In this document: positions 8,954 to 17,288 of the stretch, in pieces
How the letters are laid out: each line of letters starts with the position of its first letter
Position numbering within the stretch: the stretch's first letter is position 1
Assembly (NCBI GenBank): GCA_943372195.1
Contig: CALRXS010000015.1
Span: 1 to 64,000 of the forward strand
Direction: 5' to 3'
Origin: JAEYZM01 sp943372195
GTDB taxonomy: Bacteria > Bacteroidota > Bacteroidia > Sphingobacteriales > Sphingobacteriaceae
Length of the DNA stretch: 64,000 bases
Notes under the pieces: model-generated
The model's database searches: none
Told to the model about the DNA's origin: nothing
The model's input: only the letters and a program-made list of their open reading frames with translations
Made by a program: the position numbers and the translations under genes

Positions 8954-10204
8954 TTATCTAAGTTTCAGTGTCACTATCGTCACCACTGCCAAAATAATTC
9001 CGATGATCCAGAAGCGTGTTACAATTTTGGGTTCTGAATAACCGAGTTTTTGGTAATGATGATGTAAGGGTGACATCTTAAATATTCTACGACCTTCGCC
9101 GTATTTTTTCTTCGTGTATTTGAAATAACTTACTTGAATAATTACTGATAAATTTTCGACTAAGAATATTCCGCATAACACTGGTATTAATAATTCTTTT
9201 CTAATCATGATAGCATAAGTTGCTATGATACCACCTATTGCTAAACTTCCTGTATCGCCCATAAATACTTGCGCTGGGTAAGCATTGTACCATAAGAATC
9301 CGATACATGCTCCAATGAATGCTCCTGCAAAAATCACAAGCTCACCAGAGTTGGGTATGTACATGATATTTAGGTAATCGGCAAAAACCATGTTACCCGA
9401 AACGTATGCAAGAATACCAAGTGTCGCTCCTATTATTGCGGATGTACCGGTGGCTAATCCGTCGATACCATCCGTAATATTTGCACCGTTAGAAACCGCA
9501 GTTATGATGATGATAACAATCGGAATGAAAATCCAGAATGCATATTTCTCATAATCATCACCAATGAATTTCAAAAGTTTCGCATAATCGAATTCATTGT
9601 TTTTATAGAATGGAACATTCGTCTTGGTAGATTTTTCTGCTTTCGATAAATGAAATTTACTATTGACGTTCGATTCTTCGAAAGATTGATATTGTGATAA
9701 GCCTACTTCAGCAGCTTGAATTTTTTCTTTCACTACAATTGAAGGATGAAAGAACATAGTATATCCAACAATTAATCCTAATCCTACTTGCCCTACAATT
9801 TTAAATCTACCCGCTAAACCTTCTTTATTTTTTCTAAATACTTTAATGTAATCATCAATGAAACCAATCGTACCCATCCACACAGTAGTGATGATCATTA
9901 AGATGATATACACGTTATCTAATTTTGCAAACAAAAGCGTGGGAATCAAAATCGCAGCGAGTATAATCAATCCGCCCATCGTCGGCGTTCCTTGCTTTTC
10001 TTTCTGACCATCTAAGCCTAAATCACGAATCGTTTCACCTACTTGCTGTCTGTGTAAATAAGCAATTAATGACTTACCCATCAGTAATGAAATGACTAAT
10101 GAAACAATCACAGCCATCGTAGTTCTGAAGGTGATATACTGAAATACTCCTGCTCCAGGAATATTAAAGTGTTGATCTAGGTATGTGAAGAGATAGTATA
10201 ACAT
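8954..10204 (-). CDS. mraY: Phospho-N-acetylmuramoyl-pentapeptide transferase MraY
   Basis: MraY moves phospho-MurNAc-pentapeptide from UDP to undecaprenyl phosphate, forming lipid I in the inner membrane. The 416-residue polytopic protein has the conserved DDYIKVFRKNKEGL loop near 117, the catalytic NGANITDGIDGLATG near 255, FMGDTGSLAIGG near 320 and the HHHYQK motif near 390. It is longer than the roughly 360 residues of E. coli MraY because of a charged insertion at about residues 160-220, which I believe is common in Bacteroidota. It follows murE by 2 bp. Confidence 0.97.
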   Translation of the reverse strand: MLYYLFTYLDQHFNIPGAGVFQYITFRTTMAVIVSLVISLLMGKSLIAYLHRQQVGETIRDLGLDGQKEKQGTPTMGGLIILAAILIPTLLFAKLDNVYIILMIITTVWMGTIGFIDDYIKVFRKNKEGLAGRFKIVGQVGLGLIVGYTMFFHPSIVVKEKIQAAEVGLSQYQSFEESNVNSKFHLSKAEKSTKTNVPFYKNNEFDYAKLLKFIGDDYEKYAFWIFIPIVIIIITAVSNGANITDGIDGLATGTSAIIGATLGILAYVSGNMVFADYLNIMYIPNSGELVIFAGAFIGACIGFLWYNAYPAQVFMGDTGSLAIGGIIATYAIMIRKELLIPVLCGIFLVENLSVIIQVSYFKYTKKKYGEGRRIFKMSPLHHHYQKLGYSEPKIVTRFWIIGIILAVVTIVTLKLR

Positions 10205-10206
10205 AT

Positions 10207-11679
10207 TTAGTTATTATTGCCTGTTAATAAATCAAATTGTTCTTTAAGTATTTTTTTATCGTCAAAGGGGTATTTAATGCCGTTGATTTCTTGATATTTT
10301 TCATGCCCTTTACCTGCTAATAAAATAATGTCACCAGGTTGAGCTAAATGACAAGCAGTACGTATCGCTTCTTTTCTATCTGTTATGCTTAATGTTTTTG
10401 CTCTCTTTGAAATACCTACACCCGCTTCCATTTCTTTGATGATGGTAGCTGGGTCTTCTGTTCTCGGATTATCAGAGGTAAGAATTACCTTATCACTTAA
10501 TTTAGTAGCTACTTCAGCCATGATCGGACGTTTAGTTTTATCACGATCACCACCACAACCTACTACTGTGATTATTTTTTCATTGCCATTGCGAATGTTC
10601 TGAATGGTTTGTAAAACATTCTTCAATGCATCTGGAGTATGTGCATAATCAACCACTCCAATGATATTGTTTGCTGAATTAAAATATTCGAATCGACCTT
10701 CAGCTCCATCGAGAATTGATAAAGCTGTTAATACTTTTGTTTTATCTTGTTCTAATAAAATTGCAGTTGAATAAACTGCTAAGATGTTATAGGCATTAAA
10801 ACTACCTACCATCTTAAACCAAACATCTTCATTATCAATATTCAAATACAGTCCTGAAAATTGATTCTCAATTATCTTCGCTTTGAAATCAGCCATGGTT
10901 TGTAAAGCATATGACTTCTTGTAAGCATTTGTATTTTGAAGCATTACAACACCTCGCTTATCATCTAAATTCGTCAATGCAAAAGCTGATTTTGGTAATT
11001 GGTCGAAGAAATATTTCTTCGCTTTTATATACTCGTCAAAAGTTTTATGAAAATCTAAATGATCGTGTGTGATGTTTGTAAATATTGCACCTGAAAACTC
11101 TAATCCGGCTATTCTTTCTTGTACAGTTGCATGCGAGCTAACTTCCATGAAACAATAATCACATCCTTCTTCAATCATTCTATTCAATAATTGATTAATG
11201 GTAATTGCATCTGGAGTAGTATGTGTTGAAGGAATTATTTCTTCGTTAATTTTATTTTCAACTGTAGAAATTAATCCGACTTTATAGCCTAATGTTCTAA
11301 ACAACTTAAACAACAAAGTAGCAACAGTCGTTTTGCCATTCGTACCTGTTACCCCTACTAATTTAATAGCACGGCTAGGCTGATTGTAAAAATTAGCAGC
11401 AATAAAACCTAAAGCTCTGCTACTGTTTTTTACTAGAATATAGGTAACATTATCATCTAAATTTTGTGGTAATGTTTCACAAACTATTACTACAGCACCC
11501 TTGATGATAGAACTTTCTATGAATTCATGTCCGTTGCTCACAACTCCTCTTGTAGCGATGAACATAGAACCTGTTTCTACTTTTCTAGAATCAAAGCAAA
11601 TTGATTTAACTTCTACTTCTGTAGAACCAATTAATTCAACAATCTCTGTGTTTAATAATATGTCTGATAATTTTCTCAC
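10207..11679 (-). CDS. murE: UDP-MurNAc-tripeptide synthetase MurE, meso-DAP type
   Basis: MurE adds the third stem-peptide residue. The 490 residues contain the P-loop GTNGKTTVAT at 112-121, the NITHDHLDFH motif near 202, GVVDYAHTPDAL near 341 and a DNPR motif at 403-406. DNPR is the known marker for meso-diaminopimelate rather than lysine, so the organism should make DAP-type peptidoglycan. The start is GTG at 11679, overlapping the last base of the ftsI stop (TAGTG), so translation is probably coupled. Confidence 0.97.
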   Translation of the reverse strand: MRKLSDILLNTEIVELIGSTEVEVKSICFDSRKVETGSMFIATRGVVSNGHEFIESSIIKGAVVIVCETLPQNLDDNVTYILVKNSSRALGFIAANFYNQPSRAIKLVGVTGTNGKTTVATLLFKLFRTLGYKVGLISTVENKINEEIIPSTHTTPDAITINQLLNRMIEEGCDYCFMEVSSHATVQERIAGLEFSGAIFTNITHDHLDFHKTFDEYIKAKKYFFDQLPKSAFALTNLDDKRGVVMLQNTNAYKKSYALQTMADFKAKIIENQFSGLYLNIDNEDVWFKMVGSFNAYNILAVYSTAILLEQDKTKVLTALSILDGAEGRFEYFNSANNIIGVVDYAHTPDALKNVLQTIQNIRNGNEKIITVVGCGGDRDKTKRPIMAEVATKLSDKVILTSDNPRTEDPATIIKEMEAGVGISKRAKTLSITDRKEAIRTACHLAQPGDIILLAGKGHEKYQEINGIKYPFDDKKILKEQFDLLTGNNN

Positions 11680-13784
11680 TACTTTAATTCAATAATTATG
11701 TTAGCACCTTTACGTATTGCTTGGCCTGATGCCAATGATTGTTGTACTACTTTCCCTGATCCTCTTACGATTGCTCTTAAACCAGAATTCTCTAATAAAT
11801 ACAATGCATCTTGTAAGCCCATACCTTTAACATCGGGTACGATACCTTTGTCGATTTCTTTCGGACTTAATGAAATAGCGTTGTCTTTTCTTTCGGTGCT
11901 TACCCATTCAGCATCATTATTTACTGATTGAGCAGATACACCAATTTTATTATAAACTTTTATCGTTTGTTCTTTTAATCCGTTTTTCGCCAGTGGAATT
12001 TCTTTAGTTGCCGATGCATAAGTGATCATCATATCTTTATGCATATCTAATTGTGTTGCATAAACTTTGTCGGCGATTTCTTTGAAGATCGGACCAGCAA
12101 CTACGTTACCATAGTAACCAGAAGATGAAGGGTCGGTAACCACTACAATCATAGAATACTTCGGATTGTCAGCAGGGAAATAACCACAGAATGAAGCAAG
12201 ATATACGCGCTTACCCTTGTAACCGCTTGCACCTTGAGCAATTCTTGCAGTTCCTGTTTTGCCAGCAATTTGATAAACAGTAGTACTTAAGTTTTTAGCG
12301 GTACCCTCTTTCACGACGCCTTCCATCATTCGTTTTACTTTTTCTAAAGTTTCATCACTCGCAATTTTTTTCTTCAATACTTTAGTTTCGTATGTCTGAA
12401 TAGTTTGACCTAAACTTCTCAATTCTTTCACCATAATTGGTGAAATCATTTTACCATTGTTCGCTACAGCATTATATAATAAAAGGGTTTGCAATGGTGT
12501 CATTCTAATCTCGTATCCGATTGATAATAATGGCAAACTCAATCCGCTCCAATCAGAAGACTCTGGATTTTTCACTCTCGGATTAGGAGTACCTGGAATT
12601 TGTAATTCAATTTTTTTATCTAGTCCGAATTGTTTTAATCGTTCAATGAATTTCTCTGGATTGTCTTTGTAGCCATTGTTTATTTTTTTAGCGATAGCAA
12701 CGTTCGATGAAAGTTCAAAAGCTTTGCGCATTGGAATTCTTCCGTAACCACCTTCGTGAGAATCACTAAGCGTATGGCTATAGATTCTATATTTACCACC
12801 ATCAGTATCTACGGTATCATCCGGAGAAAAAATACCATCTTCTAAAGCAGCCATATAAGAAGCTAGCTTAAAAGTAGAACCAGGTTCTGTAGCTTCACCA
12901 ATTGCATAATTATATTTCTCTTGATAAATGCCTTCTTCAATTCTAGTTAAATTAGCGATGGCTTTTATTTCACCAGTGGCAACTTCCATAAGAATCACAC
13001 AACCATGATCTGCATTGTGTTTAATCAATTGTTGGTTCAATGCATTTTGTGCAACGTCTTGAATATTTACATCGATACTTGTAATAATATCGTAACCATC
13101 TTGAGGAGCAATTTCATCTTCATCGTTTAATGGCATCCACACACCACCTGAAATTCTTTGTACTAAACGCTTACCTGTTTTACCACCTAACTCCGTATCG
13201 AATGCTCCTTCTAATCCGACTGGTTGCACCCCTTGCACTTTATATCCGATTGTTCTAGAAGCTAATGTTTTATAAGGTTGTATACGTTTATTTTTTTGTA
13301 TGACTAACAATCCCCCTTTATTTTTACCCATTCTGAAGATGGGAAATTCTTTCATTTTTTTAAGTTGCGGATAAGTTACAGCACGCTTTAGTAATAAATA
13401 ACGTTGACGTTCTTTACGAGCTTTGATAAGTTTACGTTCGTATTCTAATGCAGATTTATCATTAAATAAATTCGCTAAACAGATTGCTAGAGAATCTACA
13501 TTTTCATCAAAAATTTCTTTGGTAAGAGTCTCCGTTTGTAAGTCCATACGAATTTCATACTCAGGTAAAGAAGTTGCTAATAAGCTGCCATCCTCAGAAT
13601 AAATATTTCCGCGACCAGCTTCAACGTCAATGAAATCAGTAGTTAAGCTATCGCTCATCTTTTTCCATTTATCACCTTGAAAAATTTGTACTTGAACAGC
13701 ACGACCGAAAATAGCTATGCCCAACATTGCCAATAACACAAATGTGAAGTAAACACGAAGTAATATGTCTTTACGAATTCCCAT
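11679..13784 (-). CDS. ftsI: Septal penicillin-binding protein FtsI (PBP3, with PASTA domain)
   Basis: FtsI is the septal class B transpeptidase that crosslinks peptidoglycan with FtsW. The 701 residues comprise an N-terminal membrane anchor (about 9-30), a PBP dimerisation domain (about 50-215) and a transpeptidase domain with the catalytic triad motifs STFK (303-306), SSN (359-361) and KTGT (509-512). A single PASTA domain at about 645-701 (GIVPDVKGMGL onward) is typical of Bacteroidota FtsI. Its ATG shares one base with the stop of the ftsL-like gene. Confidence 0.97.
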   Translation of the reverse strand: MGIRKDILLRVYFTFVLLAMLGIAIFGRAVQVQIFQGDKWKKMSDSLTTDFIDVEAGRGNIYSEDGSLLATSLPEYEIRMDLQTETLTKEIFDENVDSLAICLANLFNDKSALEYERKLIKARKERQRYLLLKRAVTYPQLKKMKEFPIFRMGKNKGGLLVIQKNKRIQPYKTLASRTIGYKVQGVQPVGLEGAFDTELGGKTGKRLVQRISGGVWMPLNDEDEIAPQDGYDIITSIDVNIQDVAQNALNQQLIKHNADHGCVILMEVATGEIKAIANLTRIEEGIYQEKYNYAIGEATEPGSTFKLASYMAALEDGIFSPDDTVDTDGGKYRIYSHTLSDSHEGGYGRIPMRKAFELSSNVAIAKKINNGYKDNPEKFIERLKQFGLDKKIELQIPGTPNPRVKNPESSDWSGLSLPLLSIGYEIRMTPLQTLLLYNAVANNGKMISPIMVKELRSLGQTIQTYETKVLKKKIASDETLEKVKRMMEGVVKEGTAKNLSTTVYQIAGKTGTARIAQGASGYKGKRVYLASFCGYFPADNPKYSMIVVVTDPSSSGYYGNVVAGPIFKEIADKVYATQLDMHKDMMITYASATKEIPLAKNGLKEQTIKVYNKIGVSAQSVNNDAEWVSTERKDNAISLSPKEIDKGIVPDVKGMGLQDALYLLENSGLRAIVRGSGKVVQQSLASGQAIRKGANIIIELK

Positions 13785-14191
13785 TATTTTTTCACTAGTA
13801 TTTTAATTGGTGGTACTACTGCCTCCTTAAGTCCGAAGGCCGCTGTTGATTTCGCTAATTCTGTTTGTTTGCTTTTGAACATCAATTCATGTTTAGTGGT
13901 CATATGTTCCCACTTTAATTCTTTGAGTTCTTTATTTATTTTTTCAATTTGACGTATGTTCTTCTCTGCATAATGTTTATTAGCAATGTAAAGCATACCT
14001 AATACTGTGAGGTATAATAAAAAAGGTAATATGCGTACTGCAGATTCTTTAGAGAGCGCTTGATTTATCCAAGCATTATTAGCAGATGTATCGTTTTGTT
14101 TTTTTTCAGATTTAGGCGATGATGATTCAGTAGATTCAATCTTGTTGATTTGAATCTGCTCTATCACTTCGTTATCTCTGATTTTATTCAT
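13784..14191 (-). CDS. ftsL: FtsL-like bitopic divisome protein
   Basis: This 135-residue protein lies between rsmH and ftsI, where FtsL sits in most bacteria. It has a polar N-terminal region of about 50 residues, one membrane segment (about 55-75, ILPFLLYLTVLGMLYIA) and a following charged, coiled-coil-like stretch (KHYAEKNIRQIEKINKELKE), as expected for FtsL. Primary sequence is too divergent for a motif-based call, so the symbol rests on topology and synteny. In Bacteroidota such proteins are usually annotated as FtsL-like. It overlaps rsmH by 8 bp. Confidence 0.78.
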   Translation of the reverse strand: MNKIRDNEVIEQIQINKIESTESSSPKSEKKQNDTSANNAWINQALSKESAVRILPFLLYLTVLGMLYIANKHYAEKNIRQIEKINKELKELKWEHMTTKHELMFKSKQTELAKSTAAFGLKEAVVPPIKILVKK

Positions 14192-15092
14192 TTGTTTTTT
14201 CTGCTATTCTTAGTTTTGCACTTCTTGCTCTATTATTTATTTTTATTTCTTCGTCGCTGGCGCTTATCGCCTTTCGCGTGACGGAGGCTAAGGGAGTGTA
14301 ATAGTTACCATATAAATCTTTCACTACTTCACCTGAAAACTTTCCCTTTGCTATGTAATTTTTTACTAGTCTATCTTCTAATGAGTGATATGACATTACC
14401 ACTAATCGACCCGAGGGATTCAAGACTTCAGAACATTGTTCTAAAAAACTTTTCAGCACCTCCAACTCTTCATTCACTTCAATTCTCAAGGCTTGAAATA
14501 CTTGAGCATAATATTGATTCTCTTTACCCCTTTTCACCACTGGCTTTATAATTTCTTTAAGCTCAGCAACAGTATGAATGGGCTTAATCATTCTCGACTT
14601 TACAATTAATGCTGCTAATGTTTTAGCATTTTGTAATTCGCCATACATACCGAATATTTTATGTAAGTCAGACTCTTCGTAATTATTCAAAATATACTGA
14701 GCGTCTTTCTCACGTGACTGATCCATTCGCATATCAAGATCTGCATCGAATCTGATCGAAAAGCCTCTATCAGCAGCATCGAATTGATGTGACGAAACGC
14801 CAAGGTCTGCTAGAATACCATCTACTTTTTTAATTCCTAAAAACCTTAATTGATTTTTTAAGAACTGAAAATTCTGATCTACAAAAATGAATCGATCATC
14901 ATTGATGATATTTGCTTTTGCATCGGGGTCTTGATCGAATCCGATTAATTTCCCTTTCGCTCCCAATAATTCAAGTATCGCTTTTGAATGTCCGCCTCCA
15001 CCAAAGGTGACATCTACATATATTCCATCAGGCTGAATGTTCAAGCCCTCTAAACACTCTTTCAACATTACAGGTTGATGATAGCTAGTCAT
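14184..15092 (-). CDS. rsmH: 16S rRNA (cytosine1402-N4)-methyltransferase RsmH
   Basis: RsmH (formerly MraW) methylates N4 of C1402 in 16S rRNA using S-adenosylmethionine, tuning the ribosomal P-site. The 302 residues start with the conserved HQPVMLKECLEGL, have the SAM-binding VDVTFGGGGHS near 28-38, LADLGVSSHQFD near 94, and a C-terminal SYHSLEDRLVK motif near 235. It overlaps mraZ by 8 bp and the ftsL-like gene by 8 bp, which places it firmly in the dcw operon. Confidence 0.97.
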   Translation of the reverse strand: MTSYHQPVMLKECLEGLNIQPDGIYVDVTFGGGGHSKAILELLGAKGKLIGFDQDPDAKANIINDDRFIFVDQNFQFLKNQLRFLGIKKVDGILADLGVSSHQFDAADRGFSIRFDADLDMRMDQSREKDAQYILNNYEESDLHKIFGMYGELQNAKTLAALIVKSRMIKPIHTVAELKEIIKPVVKRGKENQYYAQVFQALRIEVNEELEVLKSFLEQCSEVLNPSGRLVVMSYHSLEDRLVKNYIAKGKFSGEVVKDLYGNYYTPLASVTRKAISASDEEIKINNRARSAKLRIAEKTNE

Positions 15093-15549
15093 TCTCTTTT
15101 TTTGAGTTTTTACCCATCACCTCTTCTGCAAGACTTGCGAAATCTTCTGGTTCATCGTTTAACAATGAATCATAGCTAGCTTTCGACCAAACTTCTATTC
15201 TGTTTGAGTAAGCAAACAGCACTAAGTCTTTTTCGATAGAAGCGTACTCTAATAAATTTTTAGGCAATAAAAATCTATTGTTCGCATCAAGACTAAGCTC
15301 TGATGCGCCTCTGAAAAAATATCTCGCAAATTCTCTGTTTTTCTTTGAGTAAAGATTTAAGCTGTTTACCTCATCAGAAATGATTTTCCATTCATTCAAT
15401 GGGTAAAGCACTAAACATTTCTCAAAGCCACGATTAATCACCAAACGATCTTGAGCCTCTGGCGACAATTGCTTCTTTAATCCAGCCGGAAGCATTACCC
15501 TTCCTTTGGGATCAATCTTGCATTCGTATTCACCTAAAAAATGACTCAT
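15085..15549 (-). CDS. mraZ: Transcriptional regulator MraZ
   Basis: MraZ is the DNA-binding repressor at the head of the dcw operon. From the ATG at 15549 the product is 154 residues with two SpoVT/AbrB-like halves, each carrying a DxxxR-type motif (DPKGRVMLP at 13-21 and DANNRFLLP in the second half). The frame stays open to a GTG at 15618, but those 23 extra residues precede the conserved MSHFLGEYECKID start and would be encoded by the operator boxes, so I reject the longer form. It is the first gene of the 13-gene cluster. Confidence 0.95.
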   Translation of the reverse strand: MSHFLGEYECKIDPKGRVMLPAGLKKQLSPEAQDRLVINRGFEKCLVLYPLNEWKIISDEVNSLNLYSKKNREFARYFFRGASELSLDANNRFLLPKNLLEYASIEKDLVLFAYSNRIEVWSKASYDSLLNDEPEDFASLAEEVMGKNSKKEND

Positions 15550-15576
15550 AATGGGAGTTTGGCTTTTATTGTTACG

Positions 15577-15617
15577 TAAAATTAATAAAGCTTCCCACTT
15601 TTTACCACATTCTACCA
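15577..15617 (-). promoter_or_regulatory. mraZ promoter with three MraZ operator boxes
   Basis: Read on the minus strand, three boxes TGGTA (15617-15613), TGGTA (15607-15603) and TGGGA (15597-15593) are spaced exactly 10 bp apart. In E. coli, MraZ binds direct TGGGN repeats separated by 5 nt, so this matches the known operator layout. A -7-like element TAATTTTA (15584-15577) follows, so the boxes would cover the -33 region. MraZ would then repress its own operon. The boxes end 44 bp upstream of the mraZ ATG. Confidence 0.75.
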
Positions 15618-15650
15618 CAAAAAGTTTTCAACATGCCTATAAAAGCAAAA

Positions 15651-15675
15651 AGGGCCCACATTTCTGTGAAGCCCT
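15651..15675 (-). terminator. Putative terminator hairpin upstream of mraZ
   Basis: On the minus strand AGGGC/GCCCT and CACA/TGTG segments form an interrupted stem, followed by a run of T (15650 downward). It would end the short transcript that carries the two small ORFs at 15701-16002 before the mraZ promoter. Confidence 0.55.
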
Positions 15676-15700
15676 CAAACAATTTACCCCCGTGGTAATA

Positions 15701-15781
15701 TTATAAATGTCCTTTGTATTTCCTTGCTACGAAAATGAGCAAGATATTAATGACGACTAGTAAAGAGATGATAATTAGCAT
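15701..15781 (-). CDS. Possible 26-residue membrane peptide
   Basis: A short ATG-to-TAA frame encodes 26 residues, MLIIISLLVVINILLIFVAR followed by KYKGHL. It is a single hydrophobic segment ended by a positively charged tail, the usual layout of small bacterial membrane peptides. It lies 35 bp after the 61-residue ORF on the same strand, and a terminator-like hairpin follows. I recognise no family, and a frame this short can arise by chance. The topology and placement make it worth listing but not certain. Confidence 0.35.
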   Translation of the reverse strand: MLIIISLLVVINILLIFVARKYKGHL

Positions 15782-15816
15782 AGGTTGTGTGTTTAGTGTT
15801 GTTAAATTTATTAATA

Positions 15817-16002
15817 TTAGTTGTTGGCTCCCAGCTTATTATTTTCTTTTAACTTTTCAACTAATTCTTGTTTTATCTTTAATTCTTCTTCTGATTCTAG
15901 AGGGAAGGTGTGCAATGAAATCATCATACTTAAAATACCTTCATTAGCTGAATCAAAGCTAGACTCTTGAAGCTTATTGCCTTTAATTTTCTTGTTTTTC
16001 AT
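15817..16002 (-). CDS. Small hypothetical protein (61 residues)
   Basis: I do not recognise this protein. The open frame reaches 16104, but the ATG at 16002 gives a sensible 61-residue product with a basic start (MKNKKIKGNK), a short hydrophobic patch (ILSMMISLHTF) and an acidic/basic helix-like tail (ESEEELKIKQELVEKLKENN). A perfect 18-bp palindrome and a -7-like GAGATTTG lie upstream. The longer frame would begin inside that control region. The opposite-strand frame 15714-15947 is rejected. Function is unknown. Confidence 0.5.
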   Translation of the reverse strand: MKNKKIKGNKLQESSFDSANEGILSMMISLHTFPLESEEELKIKQELVEKLKENNKLGANN

Positions 16003-16023
16003 TGTTATTTGATTGTTGTTACA

Positions 16024-16071
16024 CAAATCTCCACAACAAAAACTGAATTGTAAATACGTAGTTCTACGTAT
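16024..16071 (-). promoter_or_regulatory. Promoter-like element with 18-bp palindrome
   Basis: The perfect palindrome ATACGTAGTTCTACGTAT (16054-16071) has 8-bp arms around TT. It lies about 22 bp upstream of a -7-like GAGATTTG (16031-16024, one mismatch to TAnnTTTG) on the minus strand, so it abuts the expected -33 position. This is a plausible operator for the 61-residue ORF. The binding protein is unknown. Confidence 0.45.
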
Positions 16072-16141
16072 ATTTTGATTTTTTTTAAAATAAATTACGT
16101 GCAAAAAAAACTTTTGGATGTAAAAAATGAAAAAAGGCGAA

Positions 16142-16615
16142 TTAGTACTGAATTTTGTTGTCTAATTTGAACCAGAGTTCGAAAGCTTCTAGGGCTTCTT
16201 CACGGAGTACTTGGGTAGCTGGGATTTTTCTGGCTTCAGTAGCTTTTGCAATTTCTTCGTAGATGAATTGATCATCGAAATTTATTTTCGCTGCATCGTA
16301 CTTAGAGTTCGCATAAAATATTTGACGTGGGCGCGCCCAATAGATTGCTGAGAGGCACATGGGGCAAGGCTCGCAGGTAGTATAGACATCACATCCATCT
16401 AATTGAAAAGAGTTCAATTCTTTGCAGGCATTTCTGATAGCTACAATTTCAGCATGAGCAGTTGGGTCGTTAGTAGAAGTTACTAAGTTAGTACCACTGG
16501 CAATAATTTTATCGTCTTTAACGATTACACAAGCGAACGGACCACCTTTTTTTTCAAGAACATTTAAAACAGAGAGCTTAATAGCTTCTCTCATAAAATC
16601 TTCGTTTGGCTCCAT
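16142..16615 (-). CDS. guaD: Guanine deaminase (cytidine-deaminase fold)
   Basis: This zinc enzyme converts guanine to xanthine in purine salvage. The 157 residues match the Bacillus GuaD type rather than tRNA deaminase TadA. The signature HAE is at 54-56 and the zinc site EPCPMC is at 82-87. The strongly GuaD-like stretches NDPTAHAE and IYWARP are present, as is the C-terminal FDDQFIYEEI (about 113-122). It starts 6 bp after the OmpH-like gene, so the two are probably co-transcribed, without an obvious functional link. Confidence 0.88.
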   Translation of the reverse strand: MEPNEDFMREAIKLSVLNVLEKKGGPFACVIVKDDKIIASGTNLVTSTNDPTAHAEIVAIRNACKELNSFQLDGCDVYTTCEPCPMCLSAIYWARPRQIFYANSKYDAAKINFDDQFIYEEIAKATEARKIPATQVLREEALEAFELWFKLDNKIQY

Positions 16616-16621
16616 GATCTT

Positions 16622-17221
16622 TTATTTATTATACTCTTCGTTAAGTCCGGTTAACACTTCTTCTGTTATATCTAAACTCTCATCAGCATATAAAATCGTA
16701 GTGCCTTTGGTATAGTTAAGTACGATTTTATAGTTTTTATCTTTACAATATTCTTTTAAGAAGGATGCTACTTTATCAAAAAGTTGTTCGTTGAATTTAT
16801 TTTGTTCTTCTTGAAATTTAAGTGCTGCATCTTCAGAAAATTCTCTTAGAGATTGTTCTTTTCTCATCAATGTTTCTTCAGTTTTAGCGCGTTGTTCAGC
16901 AGTCATACCAGCAGCTGTTTGTTGGTAAGCAGCGAATTCTCTTTCTAAAGTAGATTGACGAGATTTTATTTCATTTTCAGTGCGGGTAGATTTTATTTCA
17001 AAATCTTTTTTAGCTTTTTTAAAATAGTCGTATTTCTCAAGTAGTGAATCACCATTTACATAAACTGTAAGCGATCCATTACCTATAACGGCAGTTGAAT
17101 CAGTGATTAATGATAATGGATTACTAACATCCGAAGTAGTTTTAGAACTAAAATGAAGTACAAATAAAACAACGATAGCGATGCCAACAATTACTTGATA
17201 AATTAAAGAAGCTTTTTTCAT
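16622..17221 (-). CDS. OmpH/Skp-family periplasmic chaperone
   Basis: Skp/OmpH proteins hold unfolded outer-membrane proteins in the periplasm before insertion by BAM. The 199-residue product has an N-terminal membrane or signal segment (about 7-25) and a long charged coiled coil (about 60-150, YFKKAKKDFEIKSTRTEN onward). A C-terminal beta segment (IVLNYTKGTTILYADESLDIT) is diagnostic of the family. The N-terminal segment has no clear cleavage site, so the protein may stay membrane-anchored. Confidence 0.82.
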   Translation of the reverse strand: MKKASLIYQVIVGIAIVVLFVLHFSSKTTSDVSNPLSLITDSTAVIGNGSLTVYVNGDSLLEKYDYFKKAKKDFEIKSTRTENEIKSRQSTLEREFAAYQQTAAGMTAEQRAKTEETLMRKEQSLREFSEDAALKFQEEQNKFNEQLFDKVASFLKEYCKDKNYKIVLNYTKGTTILYADESLDITEEVLTGLNEEYNK

Positions 17222-17232
17222 AAAATTGATTT

Positions 17233-17275
17233 AAATAAATAAAGCCCGGTGACCGAGCTTTACAATAATATTATT
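17233..17275 (-). terminator. Terminator after the SlyD-like gene
   Basis: An imperfect hairpin AAAGC-CGGT-ACCG-GCTTT is followed on the minus strand by TTTATTTATTT. It lies just after the slyD-like stop and before the OmpH-like ATG, so it separates the two transcripts. Confidence 0.6.
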
Positions 17276-17288
17276 TTTTTTTGAAATC

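Noticed and set aside
15550..15618. Longer mraZ start at GTG 15618
   Set aside because: The extra 23 residues are encoded by the MraZ boxes, and the family starts at MSHFLGEY.
15714..15947. Plus-strand hydrophobic frame of 77 residues
   Set aside because: It overlaps the better-supported minus-strand 61-residue ORF and small peptide; hydrophobicity is expected when an AT-rich charged frame is read on the other strand.
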